Assembly: GCA_937861115.1 (NCBI GenBank)
Contig: CALMBD010000304.1
Coordinates: forward strand, 24,345-88,344
Direction of reading: 5' to 3'
Length of the DNA: 64,000 nucleotides
From: an uncultured Bacteroidota bacterium
GTDB lineage: Bacteria; Bacteroidota; Bacteroidia; Chitinophagales; Saprospiraceae
Positions 18,301 through 27,503 of this stretch are shown one piece after another. The stretch's first letter is position 1. Each line of letters begins with the position of its first letter. Both the position numbers and the translations under genes were made by a program. The notes under the pieces were generated by a model. The model saw only the letters and a list, made by a program, of their open reading frames with translations, ran no database searches and was not told where the DNA came from.

Positions 18301-18394
18301 GTGTTAAGTGTTAAGTGTTAAGCGATAAGTGTTAAGTAGTATGAAATACCCATAATGGCCTATGAATCAACACTTAACACTTAACACTTACCAC
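18301..18394. repeat. Inverted arrays of a GTGTTAA heptamer
   Basis: Tandem copies of GTGTTAA (18301-18337, with one degenerate unit) face an inverted set AACACTT repeated at 18369-18394, separated by about 31 bases. The arms can pair for about 22 bases. The left array abuts the thrB start, and the right arm ends three bases beyond the stop of the acyltransferase gene. It may be a hairpin or an expandable repeat. Confidence 0.85.
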
Positions 18395-18396
18395 TT

Positions 18397-18945
18397 TCAA
18401 AAAATGCCTTGTTCCGGGTTTGCACCGGGTATATCTTTAAAATAGTTCCAGATGTATGCGATATCCGCTTCTTCGTTGTTGGTCGGGTAGAAAAGTTGCG
18501 GGTCGAAGTGCACTTCTTTCTTTTCCCAATTGAAGGTACACAGGCAAATGGGTACACCGGCGAGCCGGGCGATGTGGTAAAAGCCTGTTTTGAACTTTTC
18601 CACTTTTTTACGGGTGCCTTCCGGCGCCAATACGAGGTGCATGCGTTTTTCGCGTTGAAACGCATCTGCAGTAGCAGACACGAAATTGTGGCTCTGGGAG
18701 CGATCGACAGGTATTCCACCCAGCCAGCGAAAAAAATAGCCGAACGGCCAGCGAAATATGGTGTGTTTGCCGACGTAATTGGCGCGAAACTTTCCGGCAC
18801 TGTTGACGAGCACGCCGACGGGGAAATCCCAGTTCGAGGTGTGCGGAGCAGCAGCGATAACTACCTTGGAAAGTTCATACGGATAGTGGCCGGTGACCTT
18901 CCAGCCCCAGAGTTTCAAAATGAGCCTGCTTAACCAACTGAACAT
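18397..18945 (-). CDS. PlsC-like 1-acylglycerol-3-phosphate acyltransferase family protein
   Basis: A 182-residue protein with the acyltransferase HX4D motif (HTSNWD near residue 35) and the substrate motif APEGTRKK near residue 108. These define the PlsC/LPLAT fold, which transfers acyl chains to lysophospholipid-like acceptors at the membrane. It is shorter than classical PlsC (about 240 residues) and lacks clear extra helices, so the acceptor may be something other than lysophosphatidate. It lies between thrB and the rlmD-like gene on the same strand. Confidence 0.82.
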   Translation of the reverse strand: MFSWLSRLILKLWGWKVTGHYPYELSKVVIAAAPHTSNWDFPVGVLVNSAGKFRANYVGKHTIFRWPFGYFFRWLGGIPVDRSQSHNFVSATADAFQREKRMHLVLAPEGTRKKVEKFKTGFYHIARLAGVPICLCTFNWEKKEVHFDPQLFYPTNNEEADIAYIWNYFKDIPGANPEQGIF

Positions 18946-19003
18946 AACCTTGTATGCTTAAGCGATACAGCGCCTGTAAGGGTGTCTGTTAAAAGACATT
19001 GTC

Positions 19004-20419
19004 TTAATTTGCCGGATCGTGAAGTTCCAATAAAGCGACATTTTCGATATGATGTGTATGCGGAAACATGTCTACCGGTTGCACCTTTCGCACGGAATAT
19101 TTTTCGGACAGCAGCTGCAGGTCGCGCGCTTGTGTGGCGGGGTTGCAACTGACGTATACAATGCGCGGAGCCGCCAGGTCGAGCAGGAAACGCACGGCTT
19201 TTTCGTGCATCCCTGCGCGTGGGGGATCGGTGATCACCACATCAGGCTTGCCGTGCAGGGCTGAAAATTCAGGGTTCAATATATTTTTTACGTCGCCTGT
19301 ATAAAATACGGCATTTTGGATGTCGTTCAGGCGCATGTTTTCCTCCGCATCGACAATTGCTTCAGGTATTTCTTCAATACCGACCACCTGCCGGCATTGC
19401 CGGGCGAGGTACAAAGCAATACTTCCTGTTCCGGTATACAGATCGTATACATTTTCGGTACCGGTAAGGCCTGCAAAATCGGCCGTAACATCGTACAAAC
19501 GTTTCCCCTGAATCGAGTTGGTCTGGAAAAAGGATTTTGGACCTATTTTAAACCGGAGGTCGCCCATCTGCTCCACTACGTATCCTTTGCCCGAATAGGT
19601 CAGCATTTCCAGATCGAACATCGAATCGTTGAGTTTGGTATTGATGCAGTATACGAGTGTTGTCAGCTTGGGGAATTTTTCCAGGATGCCATCCAGGTAG
19701 CGCTTTATGGCTTTTTCGTCGGGCTGTGCAAAACTGACCAGTAACATGACTTCACCTGTAGTGGTGAGGCGTACCATCAAATTGCGCAGGAACCCGGTGT
19801 GGCGCCTCAGGTCGTAATAGCTCAGTCCCTGGGCTGCCGCAATGTCGCGACAACCATTGCGCAACGCATTAGAGGGATCGGCCTGCAGCCAGCAATGCCC
19901 GATGTCGATGATCTTGTCAAAAAATCCGGCTTTGTGAAAGCCAAGGGCGTTCAATTCGGTTCCTTCCGGTATGTTGTTGAGCTCACCGGGCAGCAGCCAG
20001 CGCCGGTTGGAAAAGCCGAATTCCAGTTTGTTCCGGTAATAAGTTGTCTGCGGTGCACCCAGAATAGGCAGAAATTCATCCGGGGTGATTTTTCCGATCC
20101 GCAGCAGCGCATCTTCCACCACCAGTTGCTTATGACGCAATTGTGCTGCGTAATCGAGATTTTGCCACTTGCAGCCCCCGCAAATAGCGAAATGTTCGCA
20201 AAAAGGCTCAATCCGGTCGGGAGAAGGTGTAACGAGGCGTTCAACCGTTCCTTCGGCAAAACCGCTTTTTTTCTTCTGGACGAATACGTCTACTACATCG
20301 CCGGGGACGCCGCCCTGTACGAATACCGTGAGGCCCTCGGGCGTACGACCGACGCCTTTACCTCGATCGGCAATGCCGTGGATGGGTACTCCCTGAATAA
20401 TACTGTGCTTTTTTGCCAT
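19004..20419 (-). CDS. rlmD: 23S rRNA (uracil-C5)-methyltransferase RlmD-like (TrmA family)
   Basis: A 471-residue RNA m5U methyltransferase. It has an N-terminal TRAM domain (about residues 10-70), a 4Fe-4S motif CEHFAICGGCKWQ near 80, and a C-terminal SAM-binding Rossmann domain (VYDLYTGTGSIALYLA). The catalytic stretch DPPRAG and the cysteine in VYVSCNPAT are present. RlmD methylates U1939 in E. coli; members of this family also include RlmCD, so the exact uridine is uncertain. A TATTTTTG box 12 bases from the ATG implies a near-leaderless message. Confidence 0.88.
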   Translation of the reverse strand: MAKKHSIIQGVPIHGIADRGKGVGRTPEGLTVFVQGGVPGDVVDVFVQKKKSGFAEGTVERLVTPSPDRIEPFCEHFAICGGCKWQNLDYAAQLRHKQLVVEDALLRIGKITPDEFLPILGAPQTTYYRNKLEFGFSNRRWLLPGELNNIPEGTELNALGFHKAGFFDKIIDIGHCWLQADPSNALRNGCRDIAAAQGLSYYDLRRHTGFLRNLMVRLTTTGEVMLLVSFAQPDEKAIKRYLDGILEKFPKLTTLVYCINTKLNDSMFDLEMLTYSGKGYVVEQMGDLRFKIGPKSFFQTNSIQGKRLYDVTADFAGLTGTENVYDLYTGTGSIALYLARQCRQVVGIEEIPEAIVDAEENMRLNDIQNAVFYTGDVKNILNPEFSALHGKPDVVITDPPRAGMHEKAVRFLLDLAAPRIVYVSCNPATQARDLQLLSEKYSVRKVQPVDMFPHTHHIENVALLELHDPAN

Positions 20420-20430
20420 AAACCGGGGTG

Positions 20431-20438
20431 CAAAAATA
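20431..20438 (-). promoter_or_regulatory. -7 promoter element for the rlmD-like gene
   Basis: TATTTTTG on the minus strand lies 12 bases before the ATG at 20419. A start site five to seven bases downstream would leave a leader of only about six bases. Confidence 0.4.
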
Positions 20439-20470
20439 GCATAAACAGCCGGAATCTATCCGGATGCCAT

Positions 20471-20636
20471 TTAAGTACTGTGACAAGATTATTCAAACCA
20501 TTTATGACCAGCCCTTTTGCCGCTACTCAGCGTTGCTCACTCCTAAAAGACCCCGGGTATTCGCGTCGTTCGCGCCTTGACCAGCAACAAAATGACTTGG
20601 TCAAAATGATTCAATAATCTTGTCACAGTCCTTAGT
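20471..20636. mobile_element. MITE-like element with 17-base perfect terminal inverted repeats
   Basis: ACTGTGACAAGATTATT at 20477-20493 is repeated exactly inverted at 20613-20629. Pairing continues inward with gaps (CATTTATGACCAG against CATTTTGACCAAG), giving about 38-base arms, and outward into TTAAG/CTTAG. The 166-base unit has no coding capacity and sits between divergent genes. The structure fits a non-autonomous miniature element; no matching transposase is in the window and no second copy was seen here. Confidence 0.55.
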
Positions 20637-20701
20637 TGTGCATAGTAATAACTATTCTATCCGCTATCTTGCCAGCTCGTTCGATCAGTTAATATTTACA
20701 C

Positions 20702-21211
20702 ATGAACCGCAAACGTCTCCTTATTGCGCTGGCAGTATCGGCCGTGCTCATACAGCTGGTGCACATCGATAAGACAAATCCGCCCGTAGATCCCAAAATT
20801 GATTTTCAAACCATAGCACAGCCACCGGCAGAAGTGCTGTCTGCAATCAGAGCTGCTTGTTACGACTGCCATTCCTATGAGACCACTTATCCCTGGTACA
20901 GCAATGTCGCCCCTGTATCGTGGTGGATGAAATGGCACATGAACGAAGCTATCGAGCATTTTAACTTCTCTACGCTGGGTAGTTTGAACGCCGAAGACCT
21001 GAAATCGGTACTCGGCAGTGCTGCCGAAGAGATACGCAAGGGTGAAATGCCGCTCCGCAGCTATACCTGGATGCATCCGCAGGCAAGGCTCAGTGATGAG
21101 CAACGCGCGCTGCTTGCCCACTGGCTGGAAAACTTTACCCCGCTATCGACAGGATACGGAACGACGGAGGGCAACCCGAAGGATATAAATAGAGCGCAAT
21201 ACCCTCGCTAA
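20702..21211 (+). CDS. Haem-binding domain protein (single CxxCH)
   Basis: A 169-residue protein with an N-terminal membrane anchor or signal segment (LLIALAVSAVLIQLV) and one covalent-haem motif, CYDCHS, near residue 53. WYSNVAPVSWWMKWHMNEA and the length fit the Haem_bd domain found in many Bacteroidota cytochrome-like proteins. It probably resides in the periplasm, facing electron transfer of unknown role. The S9 peptidase starts 12 bases after its stop, so the two genes are likely co-transcribed, although no functional link is evident. Confidence 0.8.
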   Translation: MNRKRLLIALAVSAVLIQLVHIDKTNPPVDPKIDFQTIAQPPAEVLSAIRAACYDCHSYETTYPWYSNVAPVSWWMKWHMNEAIEHFNFSTLGSLNAEDLKSVLGSAAEEIRKGEMPLRSYTWMHPQARLSDEQRALLAHWLENFTPLSTGYGTTEGNPKDINRAQYPR

Positions 21212-21223
21212 ACTTATCTGTTT

Positions 21224-24142
21224 ATGAAGACGACAATCTTAACGCTATTCTTTTTGCTGCTTACTCTACCTGTTTTTCTGTCGGCACAAGGCAAAAAAGC
21301 GCTCGACCATGCTGATGTAATGCAGTGGAAAAAAATTGAACAACCCCGTATTTCAAACGATGGAAAGTGGGTAGCCTGGGTACAGGTCTTGGTGTCGGAC
21401 GGCGACCCCGAACTGCACCTCTGGGACGGCCGTTCGGAAAAGGAAGTCATTTTTCCCAGAGGCACGGAAGCGCGCTTTACTGAAGACAACCAGTACCTGG
21501 TTTTTCGCATAAAACCTGCACTCGACACCTTGAAAGCACAGCGCAGACGCAAGGTGAAGGACGAGAACCTGCCCAAGGATACGCTTGCCATTTACCGGCT
21601 GGCGGATGCAACACTCGACAAAATTCCCAACCTCAAAAATTTTGCGGTGCCAGAGAAGTGGTCGGGATGGATGGCATTTCAGATGGAATCAGGAAAACCC
21701 GCCCCTGCCGCAAAAGATACCACCGCTGATGGAAGTAAAGCGAGTAAACCTGACCGGGAAAAAAGCACTAAAAAATCAAAAAAGGAAGACAAGGATAACG
21801 GATACCGGCTTGTTGTTCGAAACATGCGTTCCGGTACCCAGGATACCATTGCTTATGTCCAGGAGTTTGTGCTGGCGGAAAAGAGCCCGTTCCTGCTTGT
21901 GCAGACGACCGGCAAGGGCGACACACTTTCCTTCCCGGCCAATCCGAAACTGACAGATGCGGGCGTCTACTGGCTGGATCTTGAACAAAATAACATCCGG
22001 CCGCTATTTCGAGGCAAGTGCAAGTACAAACAACTGGCTTTTAACGAGACGGGTGTTCAGGCCGCTTTTCTTGCCGATACGGACACGTCGAAAGCCCGCT
22101 ACCGGCCCTGGCAGCTTTGCTATTGGCGCGCCGGACAGGACTCTGCCGCCACTATTGCCACTTCGACAAGTTCATTTCTACCGCCGCTCACCAACCCGCA
22201 GCAAGCCACTCAGCCTGCAAAATGGCTGCTTAGTGAAGACGCCCGGCCACAGTTTTCAGAAGACGGCTCCAAACTTTACTTCGGTATAGCTCCGCCGCCA
22301 ATTCTCAACGACACCACCCTGCTGCCCGAAGAGATCGTAAATGTGGAGGTTTGGAACTGGTCGGATGAACGCCTGTATACCCAGCAGGAATCCAGACTCC
22401 AAAATGAAAAAAAACGCTCCTACCCGGTAGTATGGCACGTTCGGGACAACCGTTTTGTTCAGCTCGGCTCACCCGAAGTGCCGGAACTTCGGTTTCAGGA
22501 ACAACGCGACGCTGCCCTGGCGCTTGGTTTTACGGAAGAGCCTTATGCGCGTTACGTAACCTGGGAAGGTACCGCACACAAGGACCTTTATGCCGTAGAC
22601 GTCAATTCAGGTACCAAAACACGGATTGTCGGCGATTTGCGCTGCAACCCCCGGCTTTCTCCTGCGGGCAAGTACATTGCCTGGTGGAGCGACCCTGATA
22701 CCGCCTGGTTTGCCTGGAATGCCCGAACGGCAGCCATATCCCGGCTGAGCGATAACAACAGCACACGGTTTTTCAGCGAGGAAAATGATGTGCCCGATTA
22801 TCCGAACGAATATGGCGTGGCCGGCTGGCTGCACGATGATGCGGCGATTCTGATTTACGACAAATACGACCTTTGGGCGGCAGACCCGGAAGGCAAAAAA
22901 GCGCCGCAGCGCCTCACCCGGGGCCGGGAAGAAGAGACGGTGTACCGGTATATAAAACTTGATCCTGAAGAGCGCGATATCCAGCCTGGCGCGACCCTGT
23001 TGCTGCACCGGTTCAATGACCGGACCAAGGCTGAAGGCTATGCCTTTTTCGACCTCAAAAAAGGGATACTTACCCCCTGGCTTGGCGGCGATTTTTCCTA
23101 TACCCGGCAGCCGCTCAAAGCCAAAAACACCAACGTGCTGTTGTTTACGAAGGAAAACTACAAGGTCTTTCCGGACCTGGAACTGATCTCCATGCCGGGG
23201 GCGGGGAAACAGGACAGAAGCCTTGCACGCAGAATATCCAATGCCAATCCGCAACAGGCGGAATTCAACTGGGGTAGTATCGAGCTGGTGGAATGGACTG
23301 CTCTTTCGGGTGAAAAACATCAGGGTTTGCTTGTCAAACCCGAAGGCTATGACCCGTCGAAGCGGTATCCTATGATCGTCAATTTTTACGAAAAACTGTC
23401 AGACGGGCTATACAAACACCGTGCGCCCGAATTCCACCGCTCCCAGATCAACTGGACATTTTATGCCAGCCGGGGGTATCTGGTATTTGCTCCCGACATC
23501 CATTACCGCACGGGTTATCCGGGCGAATGCGCCTACGACGCGATCGTCAGCGGCGTCGCGTCGCTGATAGACAAAGGGCTTGCCGACCCCAAACGCGTCG
23601 CTTTGCAGGGGCACTCCTGGGGTGGCTATCAGGCTGCATACGTCGTGACCCGCACCAATATGTTTGCCTGTGCCGAAGCCGGGGCGCCGGTTGCCAACAT
23701 GACCTCTGCGTATGGCGGGATACGTTGGGAGTCGGGCCTGAGCCGCGCCTTTCAGTACGAGCACCAGCAGAGCCGGATCGGGGGCAGCCTGTGGGAATAT
23801 CCGATGCGTTATCTGGAAAACTCTCCCCTGTTCTCACTCGACAAAGTACAGACACCGCTGCTCATTTTGCACAACGACAAAGACGGCGCCGTGCCCTGGT
23901 ATCAGGGCATAGAACTGTTTACAGCGTTGCGCCGGCTTGGCAAGCCGGCGTGGATGCTCAACTACAACGACGAGCCGCACTGGCCAGTAAAGCTCCAGAA
24001 CCGCATCGATTTCCAGATACGGATGGCGCAGTTTTTCGATCACTACCTGCTCGGCAAACCGCAACCGCAGTGGATGCTGCACGGCGTGGGACCGGAAGCA
24101 AAGGGTATTTTGCAGGGATTGGAAGAGGTTGGAGGCAACTAA
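21224..24142 (+). CDS. S9 family serine peptidase (prolyl oligopeptidase-like)
   Basis: A 972-residue exported enzyme. A signal peptide (MKTTILTLFFLLLTLPVF ... SAQ) is followed by a long beta-propeller and a C-terminal alpha/beta hydrolase domain from about residue 700. The nucleophile Ser798 lies in GHSWGGYQ, the acid in LILHNDKDGAVPW and the histidine in NDEPHWPV. A Lys/Asp-rich insert near residues 165-195 is low-complexity. Such enzymes cleave short proline-containing or other oligopeptides in the periplasm. Its stop codon overlaps, by four bases, the stop of the convergent WG gene. Confidence 0.9.
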   Translation: MKTTILTLFFLLLTLPVFLSAQGKKALDHADVMQWKKIEQPRISNDGKWVAWVQVLVSDGDPELHLWDGRSEKEVIFPRGTEARFTEDNQYLVFRIKPALDTLKAQRRRKVKDENLPKDTLAIYRLADATLDKIPNLKNFAVPEKWSGWMAFQMESGKPAPAAKDTTADGSKASKPDREKSTKKSKKEDKDNGYRLVVRNMRSGTQDTIAYVQEFVLAEKSPFLLVQTTGKGDTLSFPANPKLTDAGVYWLDLEQNNIRPLFRGKCKYKQLAFNETGVQAAFLADTDTSKARYRPWQLCYWRAGQDSAATIATSTSSFLPPLTNPQQATQPAKWLLSEDARPQFSEDGSKLYFGIAPPPILNDTTLLPEEIVNVEVWNWSDERLYTQQESRLQNEKKRSYPVVWHVRDNRFVQLGSPEVPELRFQEQRDAALALGFTEEPYARYVTWEGTAHKDLYAVDVNSGTKTRIVGDLRCNPRLSPAGKYIAWWSDPDTAWFAWNARTAAISRLSDNNSTRFFSEENDVPDYPNEYGVAGWLHDDAAILIYDKYDLWAADPEGKKAPQRLTRGREEETVYRYIKLDPEERDIQPGATLLLHRFNDRTKAEGYAFFDLKKGILTPWLGGDFSYTRQPLKAKNTNVLLFTKENYKVFPDLELISMPGAGKQDRSLARRISNANPQQAEFNWGSIELVEWTALSGEKHQGLLVKPEGYDPSKRYPMIVNFYEKLSDGLYKHRAPEFHRSQINWTFYASRGYLVFAPDIHYRTGYPGECAYDAIVSGVASLIDKGLADPKRVALQGHSWGGYQAAYVVTRTNMFACAEAGAPVANMTSAYGGIRWESGLSRAFQYEHQQSRIGGSLWEYPMRYLENSPLFSLDKVQTPLLILHNDKDGAVPWYQGIELFTALRRLGKPAWMLNYNDEPHWPVKLQNRIDFQIRMAQFFDHYLLGKPQPQWMLHGVGPEAKGILQGLEEVGGN

Positions 24143-27100
24143 CGACCTCCCGGCGGCGGCAGAGAGTCGTCGGGCAGATTGTGCGCCGGTGTAAATGCAG
24201 GCTTGTCCTCTACGATGAGTTGGCCATCCTTGTTGATGGTGAAAACTTCGTTGAACTTTTCCACCTTGGCTTTGCCTTTTATGAAATCACCTGCCCGCTC
24301 AAACTGGGGCTGTATGACGACCGTTCCATTTCTGTTGCAATAGCCCCATTTGCCGTCTTTTTTGATTAAAGCCATGCCTTCGGAAAAAGGCGTAATCGCT
24401 TCGTATTCAGGAGGGATGATATAATGTCCGGCATTGTCGATCAAACCGAATTTCCCGGCATTTACGACCTGGGCAACGCCGTCCTTAAAATTGACACCGA
24501 GGTCAAACTGGTGGTTGATTTGTGTTTCACCCGAAGATTTGATCACCCCCCATTTGCCATCCTTAACCACCCAGGCGAGTCCCTCCGAGAAGTCGGCAGC
24601 CCAATCGTATTTCGGGTCCAGGACGAGTTCTCCGGTTGTATCGGTGAAGCCCCATTTGCCGTCTTTACAAACAGGGGCCAGGCCACCTGAAAAGTTGCCC
24701 GAATTATTGATTTGAGGCAAAAAACTCAAATACGCTCTCTCCTGGCTGTAGTTGTACAAATAATCTGAAAATACGGTATAATCGTTTCTGAAACTATATC
24801 CTTGGTATCGCTGCTGGTATTCGCTCCATTCCAGGGTGTTGTTGTATTCATAGTAATTGGGTACTTCGTAGCGAAATGGAATAACTGTTTTGCCAGTTTT
24901 ATCCACATAGCCACGGTAGCCCTCATTTTCTATTTTGGCAAGACCCTCACTAAATATGCCGGCAATGTTCATTTGCGGCTCTAGCAGCCATTCCCCTTTT
25001 TTGTTGATCAGCCCCCACAGGTAATTTTTGGACACCCAGGCGACGTCGCCGTCAAAGTCTCTGTGATCCGAAAACTGGGGTTCTATCAAGACTTCGCCGC
25101 GTTGATTGATTACACCCCAAAGGGTATTATAGTCATTTTCCTTTAATACTCCGATCCATGCCATATTGTCGTTAAACAAGCTTACCGAATAGTATTTCGG
25201 TGCGATGACGGAATCGGTTTCCTGGTTGTAATACCCCCATTTGTAGCGGTAGCTATAGTAATCCAGTTCCCTGATCGGCGCCATTTTTTCCGTTGTCGGT
25301 TGGATAAAGTCGATTTTTATTCTGCTGATAAAACGCCCTTTTGCATCCAGTAGGCCGCTTTCTCCCCCCATGCTTACGATGGCCAGGCCGTTGGTGAACT
25401 GATAGGTTTCGTCAAATTTGGGCGGGATAACCCACTCGCCTTTTTTATCCATAAACCCCCATCGGCCGTTTTCCCTGAATGCGGCCAACCCTTCATAAAA
25501 TCCCCTGCCCCGGTTGTAAAAATCATAGCCGGAGTTTTCATCGAGGGGTCTTTGAATAATAAACTTTCCGGTTTTGTCAATCAACCCCCAGGTGCTGTCC
25601 AGGGTCACGGCTGCTATTCCGTCAGAAAACCCGGAAGCCATTTTGTATTTAAAGGGTAACACGACTTTACCCGTCGAATCGATATATCCGTACAAGTCCT
25701 CTCCTCCGCCTCTGAACGCTGACCTTGTTCCTCTTTCAGACACCGCAGCAAGACCCTCGGTAAAAGGTGATGGCGACTGATATTTGGCCTCGGCGACCCA
25801 CTCTCCTTTCTTACTGATCAGGCCATAATACCCGGGATTATCAGATACCCATGCCACTCCTGCGTGGAAGTTCTGTGCGTCTCGGAATTGGAAGGGGATG
25901 ATCTGGTTGCCTTTTTGGTCGATGTAGCCCCATTTTTCATCCTTTTGTACTGCTGCGAGCCCTTCCGTAAAGGTATTGGTGTAGACAAAAGCCGGTGGAA
26001 TGGCGAGTACGCCATTAGTGTCGGCAAAGCCCCAGAGGCTTCCAATTTTCACAGGGGCCAATCCTTCTGAAAAAGGTCCCAATTCATCAAACGTCAGATC
26101 GGAGATATAATCCCCTGACTTGTTGATCAGCCGCTTTTTTTTGTCGCTTTGCACAACTTGTGCCAATCCGTTTTCTAAAAAAGCATACGCCGCGTCAAAC
26201 TGTGGTTCTATAACGAAATTGCCGGTTTTGTCGATATATCCCCATTTATCGGTCTTATTGACTTTGACTGCTGCCAGGCCTTGTGAAAAGCTGTTTGTTT
26301 TTTCGAATCTGAAAGGTATGGCAGTAGCGCCGGTCGTATCGATATAGCCGCGTAAACTGTCCAGTTCTGCAGGCGCAAGTCCTTCAGAAAAATCGGTGAG
26401 AAGGTCAAACCGAAGCGGAACAACGAGTTCTCCCCGGCTGTTTATTGCTCCGTATTTATCTTTGAGCAAAACAATGGCAAGCCCGTTTTCAAAATCGCTG
26501 ATCCGATCGTATTCCGGCTGCACCACGATTTTTCCGGCTTTGTCGATCATACCCCATTTTCCCGGCTTTTGGGCATAGCTGACCCCGGGCCGGATAAAGA
26601 AGCCGTTTGAAAACTCCGGCGATGCAACCCAGCGTCCGGTTCCGTCAATGATACCCAAATTGCCGTTGAAGTCTTTTTTCGCCCACGCTATCCCGCCGGT
26701 AAAGGCTGTGATTGAAGCAAATTCAGGCTTGATCACCTCCTGCCCCCGGATATCGATAGCGCCCCATTTATCTTTTTTCTGGACGATGGCCAGTCCGCAA
26801 CTGAACGTGTCAATGCTTTCATACCAGTCCATGCCCGGCAAGGGGATGCCGCGAAAATCGACAAAGGTGTATTTTTTGTCTTTACGCACTTTGTAGAACC
26901 CCCTGTTGGTAGGAAAGAGGTAATCGTATTCCTGACAGGTTTTTCCCAAAGTGTCGACGAGCAGGTAAAATCCGCTCCTGCGGGCGATAGCATAGCCGTT
27001 GCGTTGGAAGGTGTCAGGATCTTCAAATTCAAACCCTGTCCATTGTTTGCCGTCGCGGTCGATCACGGCAAACTTTCCGTTTTTATAGGCCCACGCCCGG

Positions 27101-27456
27101 TTCTGGGTAAATCCGAAAAAACCGATGAGCCGCTCTGCCTTGTCCAGGGCTTTTTTGGTCCTGGCCTCGGCCCTTTGCGCGCGTTCGGCGTTTGCATCGG
27201 CCATTTTTCGCTGGTTCTCGATCAGCTCAAACACTTTGAGTATTTCGGCATCGATGGCCTCCGTTGCCGAAGGGCAACAGACCCGTGCGGCGTTGTATTG
27301 TATAATAGCCTGGTTGAAATCGGGTTTGCGCGCAGCATCCTGTGCGGCGTTGATAAAGGTTTGAAAACGCCCGCAGTCCTCTTTAGGACATTTAATGGTC
27401 TGAGCGGAAAGGCCGGTATACCATAACAGTGCAATGCAAACAGGAAGGGTTTTCAT
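24139..27456 (-). CDS. Exported WG-repeat protein
   Basis: A 1105-residue protein with a signal peptide (LPVCIALLWYTGLSA). Residues about 20-125 form a helical segment with a TPR-like stretch (DFNQAIIQYNAARVCCP) and an Ala/Arg/Glu coiled coil. From about 130 to 1080 there are roughly 20 WG repeats of about 45 residues, e.g. DKWGYIDKTGNFVIEPQF and DGKWGVIKSSG, with FSEGLA between units. WG repeats probably build beta-rich solenoid or propeller surfaces for binding; no enzymatic motif is visible. The C-terminus is short and Pro-rich. It is the third gene of the SIR2/nSTAND unit, 47 bases after the NTPase, and is probably the envelope-exposed part of that system. Confidence 0.9.
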   Translation of the reverse strand: MKTLPVCIALLWYTGLSAQTIKCPKEDCGRFQTFINAAQDAARKPDFNQAIIQYNAARVCCPSATEAIDAEILKVFELIENQRKMADANAERAQRAEARTKKALDKAERLIGFFGFTQNRAWAYKNGKFAVIDRDGKQWTGFEFEDPDTFQRNGYAIARRSGFYLLVDTLGKTCQEYDYLFPTNRGFYKVRKDKKYTFVDFRGIPLPGMDWYESIDTFSCGLAIVQKKDKWGAIDIRGQEVIKPEFASITAFTGGIAWAKKDFNGNLGIIDGTGRWVASPEFSNGFFIRPGVSYAQKPGKWGMIDKAGKIVVQPEYDRISDFENGLAIVLLKDKYGAINSRGELVVPLRFDLLTDFSEGLAPAELDSLRGYIDTTGATAIPFRFEKTNSFSQGLAAVKVNKTDKWGYIDKTGNFVIEPQFDAAYAFLENGLAQVVQSDKKKRLINKSGDYISDLTFDELGPFSEGLAPVKIGSLWGFADTNGVLAIPPAFVYTNTFTEGLAAVQKDEKWGYIDQKGNQIIPFQFRDAQNFHAGVAWVSDNPGYYGLISKKGEWVAEAKYQSPSPFTEGLAAVSERGTRSAFRGGGEDLYGYIDSTGKVVLPFKYKMASGFSDGIAAVTLDSTWGLIDKTGKFIIQRPLDENSGYDFYNRGRGFYEGLAAFRENGRWGFMDKKGEWVIPPKFDETYQFTNGLAIVSMGGESGLLDAKGRFISRIKIDFIQPTTEKMAPIRELDYYSYRYKWGYYNQETDSVIAPKYYSVSLFNDNMAWIGVLKENDYNTLWGVINQRGEVLIEPQFSDHRDFDGDVAWVSKNYLWGLINKKGEWLLEPQMNIAGIFSEGLAKIENEGYRGYVDKTGKTVIPFRYEVPNYYEYNNTLEWSEYQQRYQGYSFRNDYTVFSDYLYNYSQERAYLSFLPQINNSGNFSGGLAPVCKDGKWGFTDTTGELVLDPKYDWAADFSEGLAWVVKDGKWGVIKSSGETQINHQFDLGVNFKDGVAQVVNAGKFGLIDNAGHYIIPPEYEAITPFSEGMALIKKDGKWGYCNRNGTVVIQPQFERAGDFIKGKAKVEKFNEVFTINKDGQLIVEDKPAFTPAHNLPDDSLPPPGGR

Positions 27457-27503
27457 GGTTGGCGGAAGTTTTATATTATCAAGGAATTCGTGTCAAACGC
27501 TTG

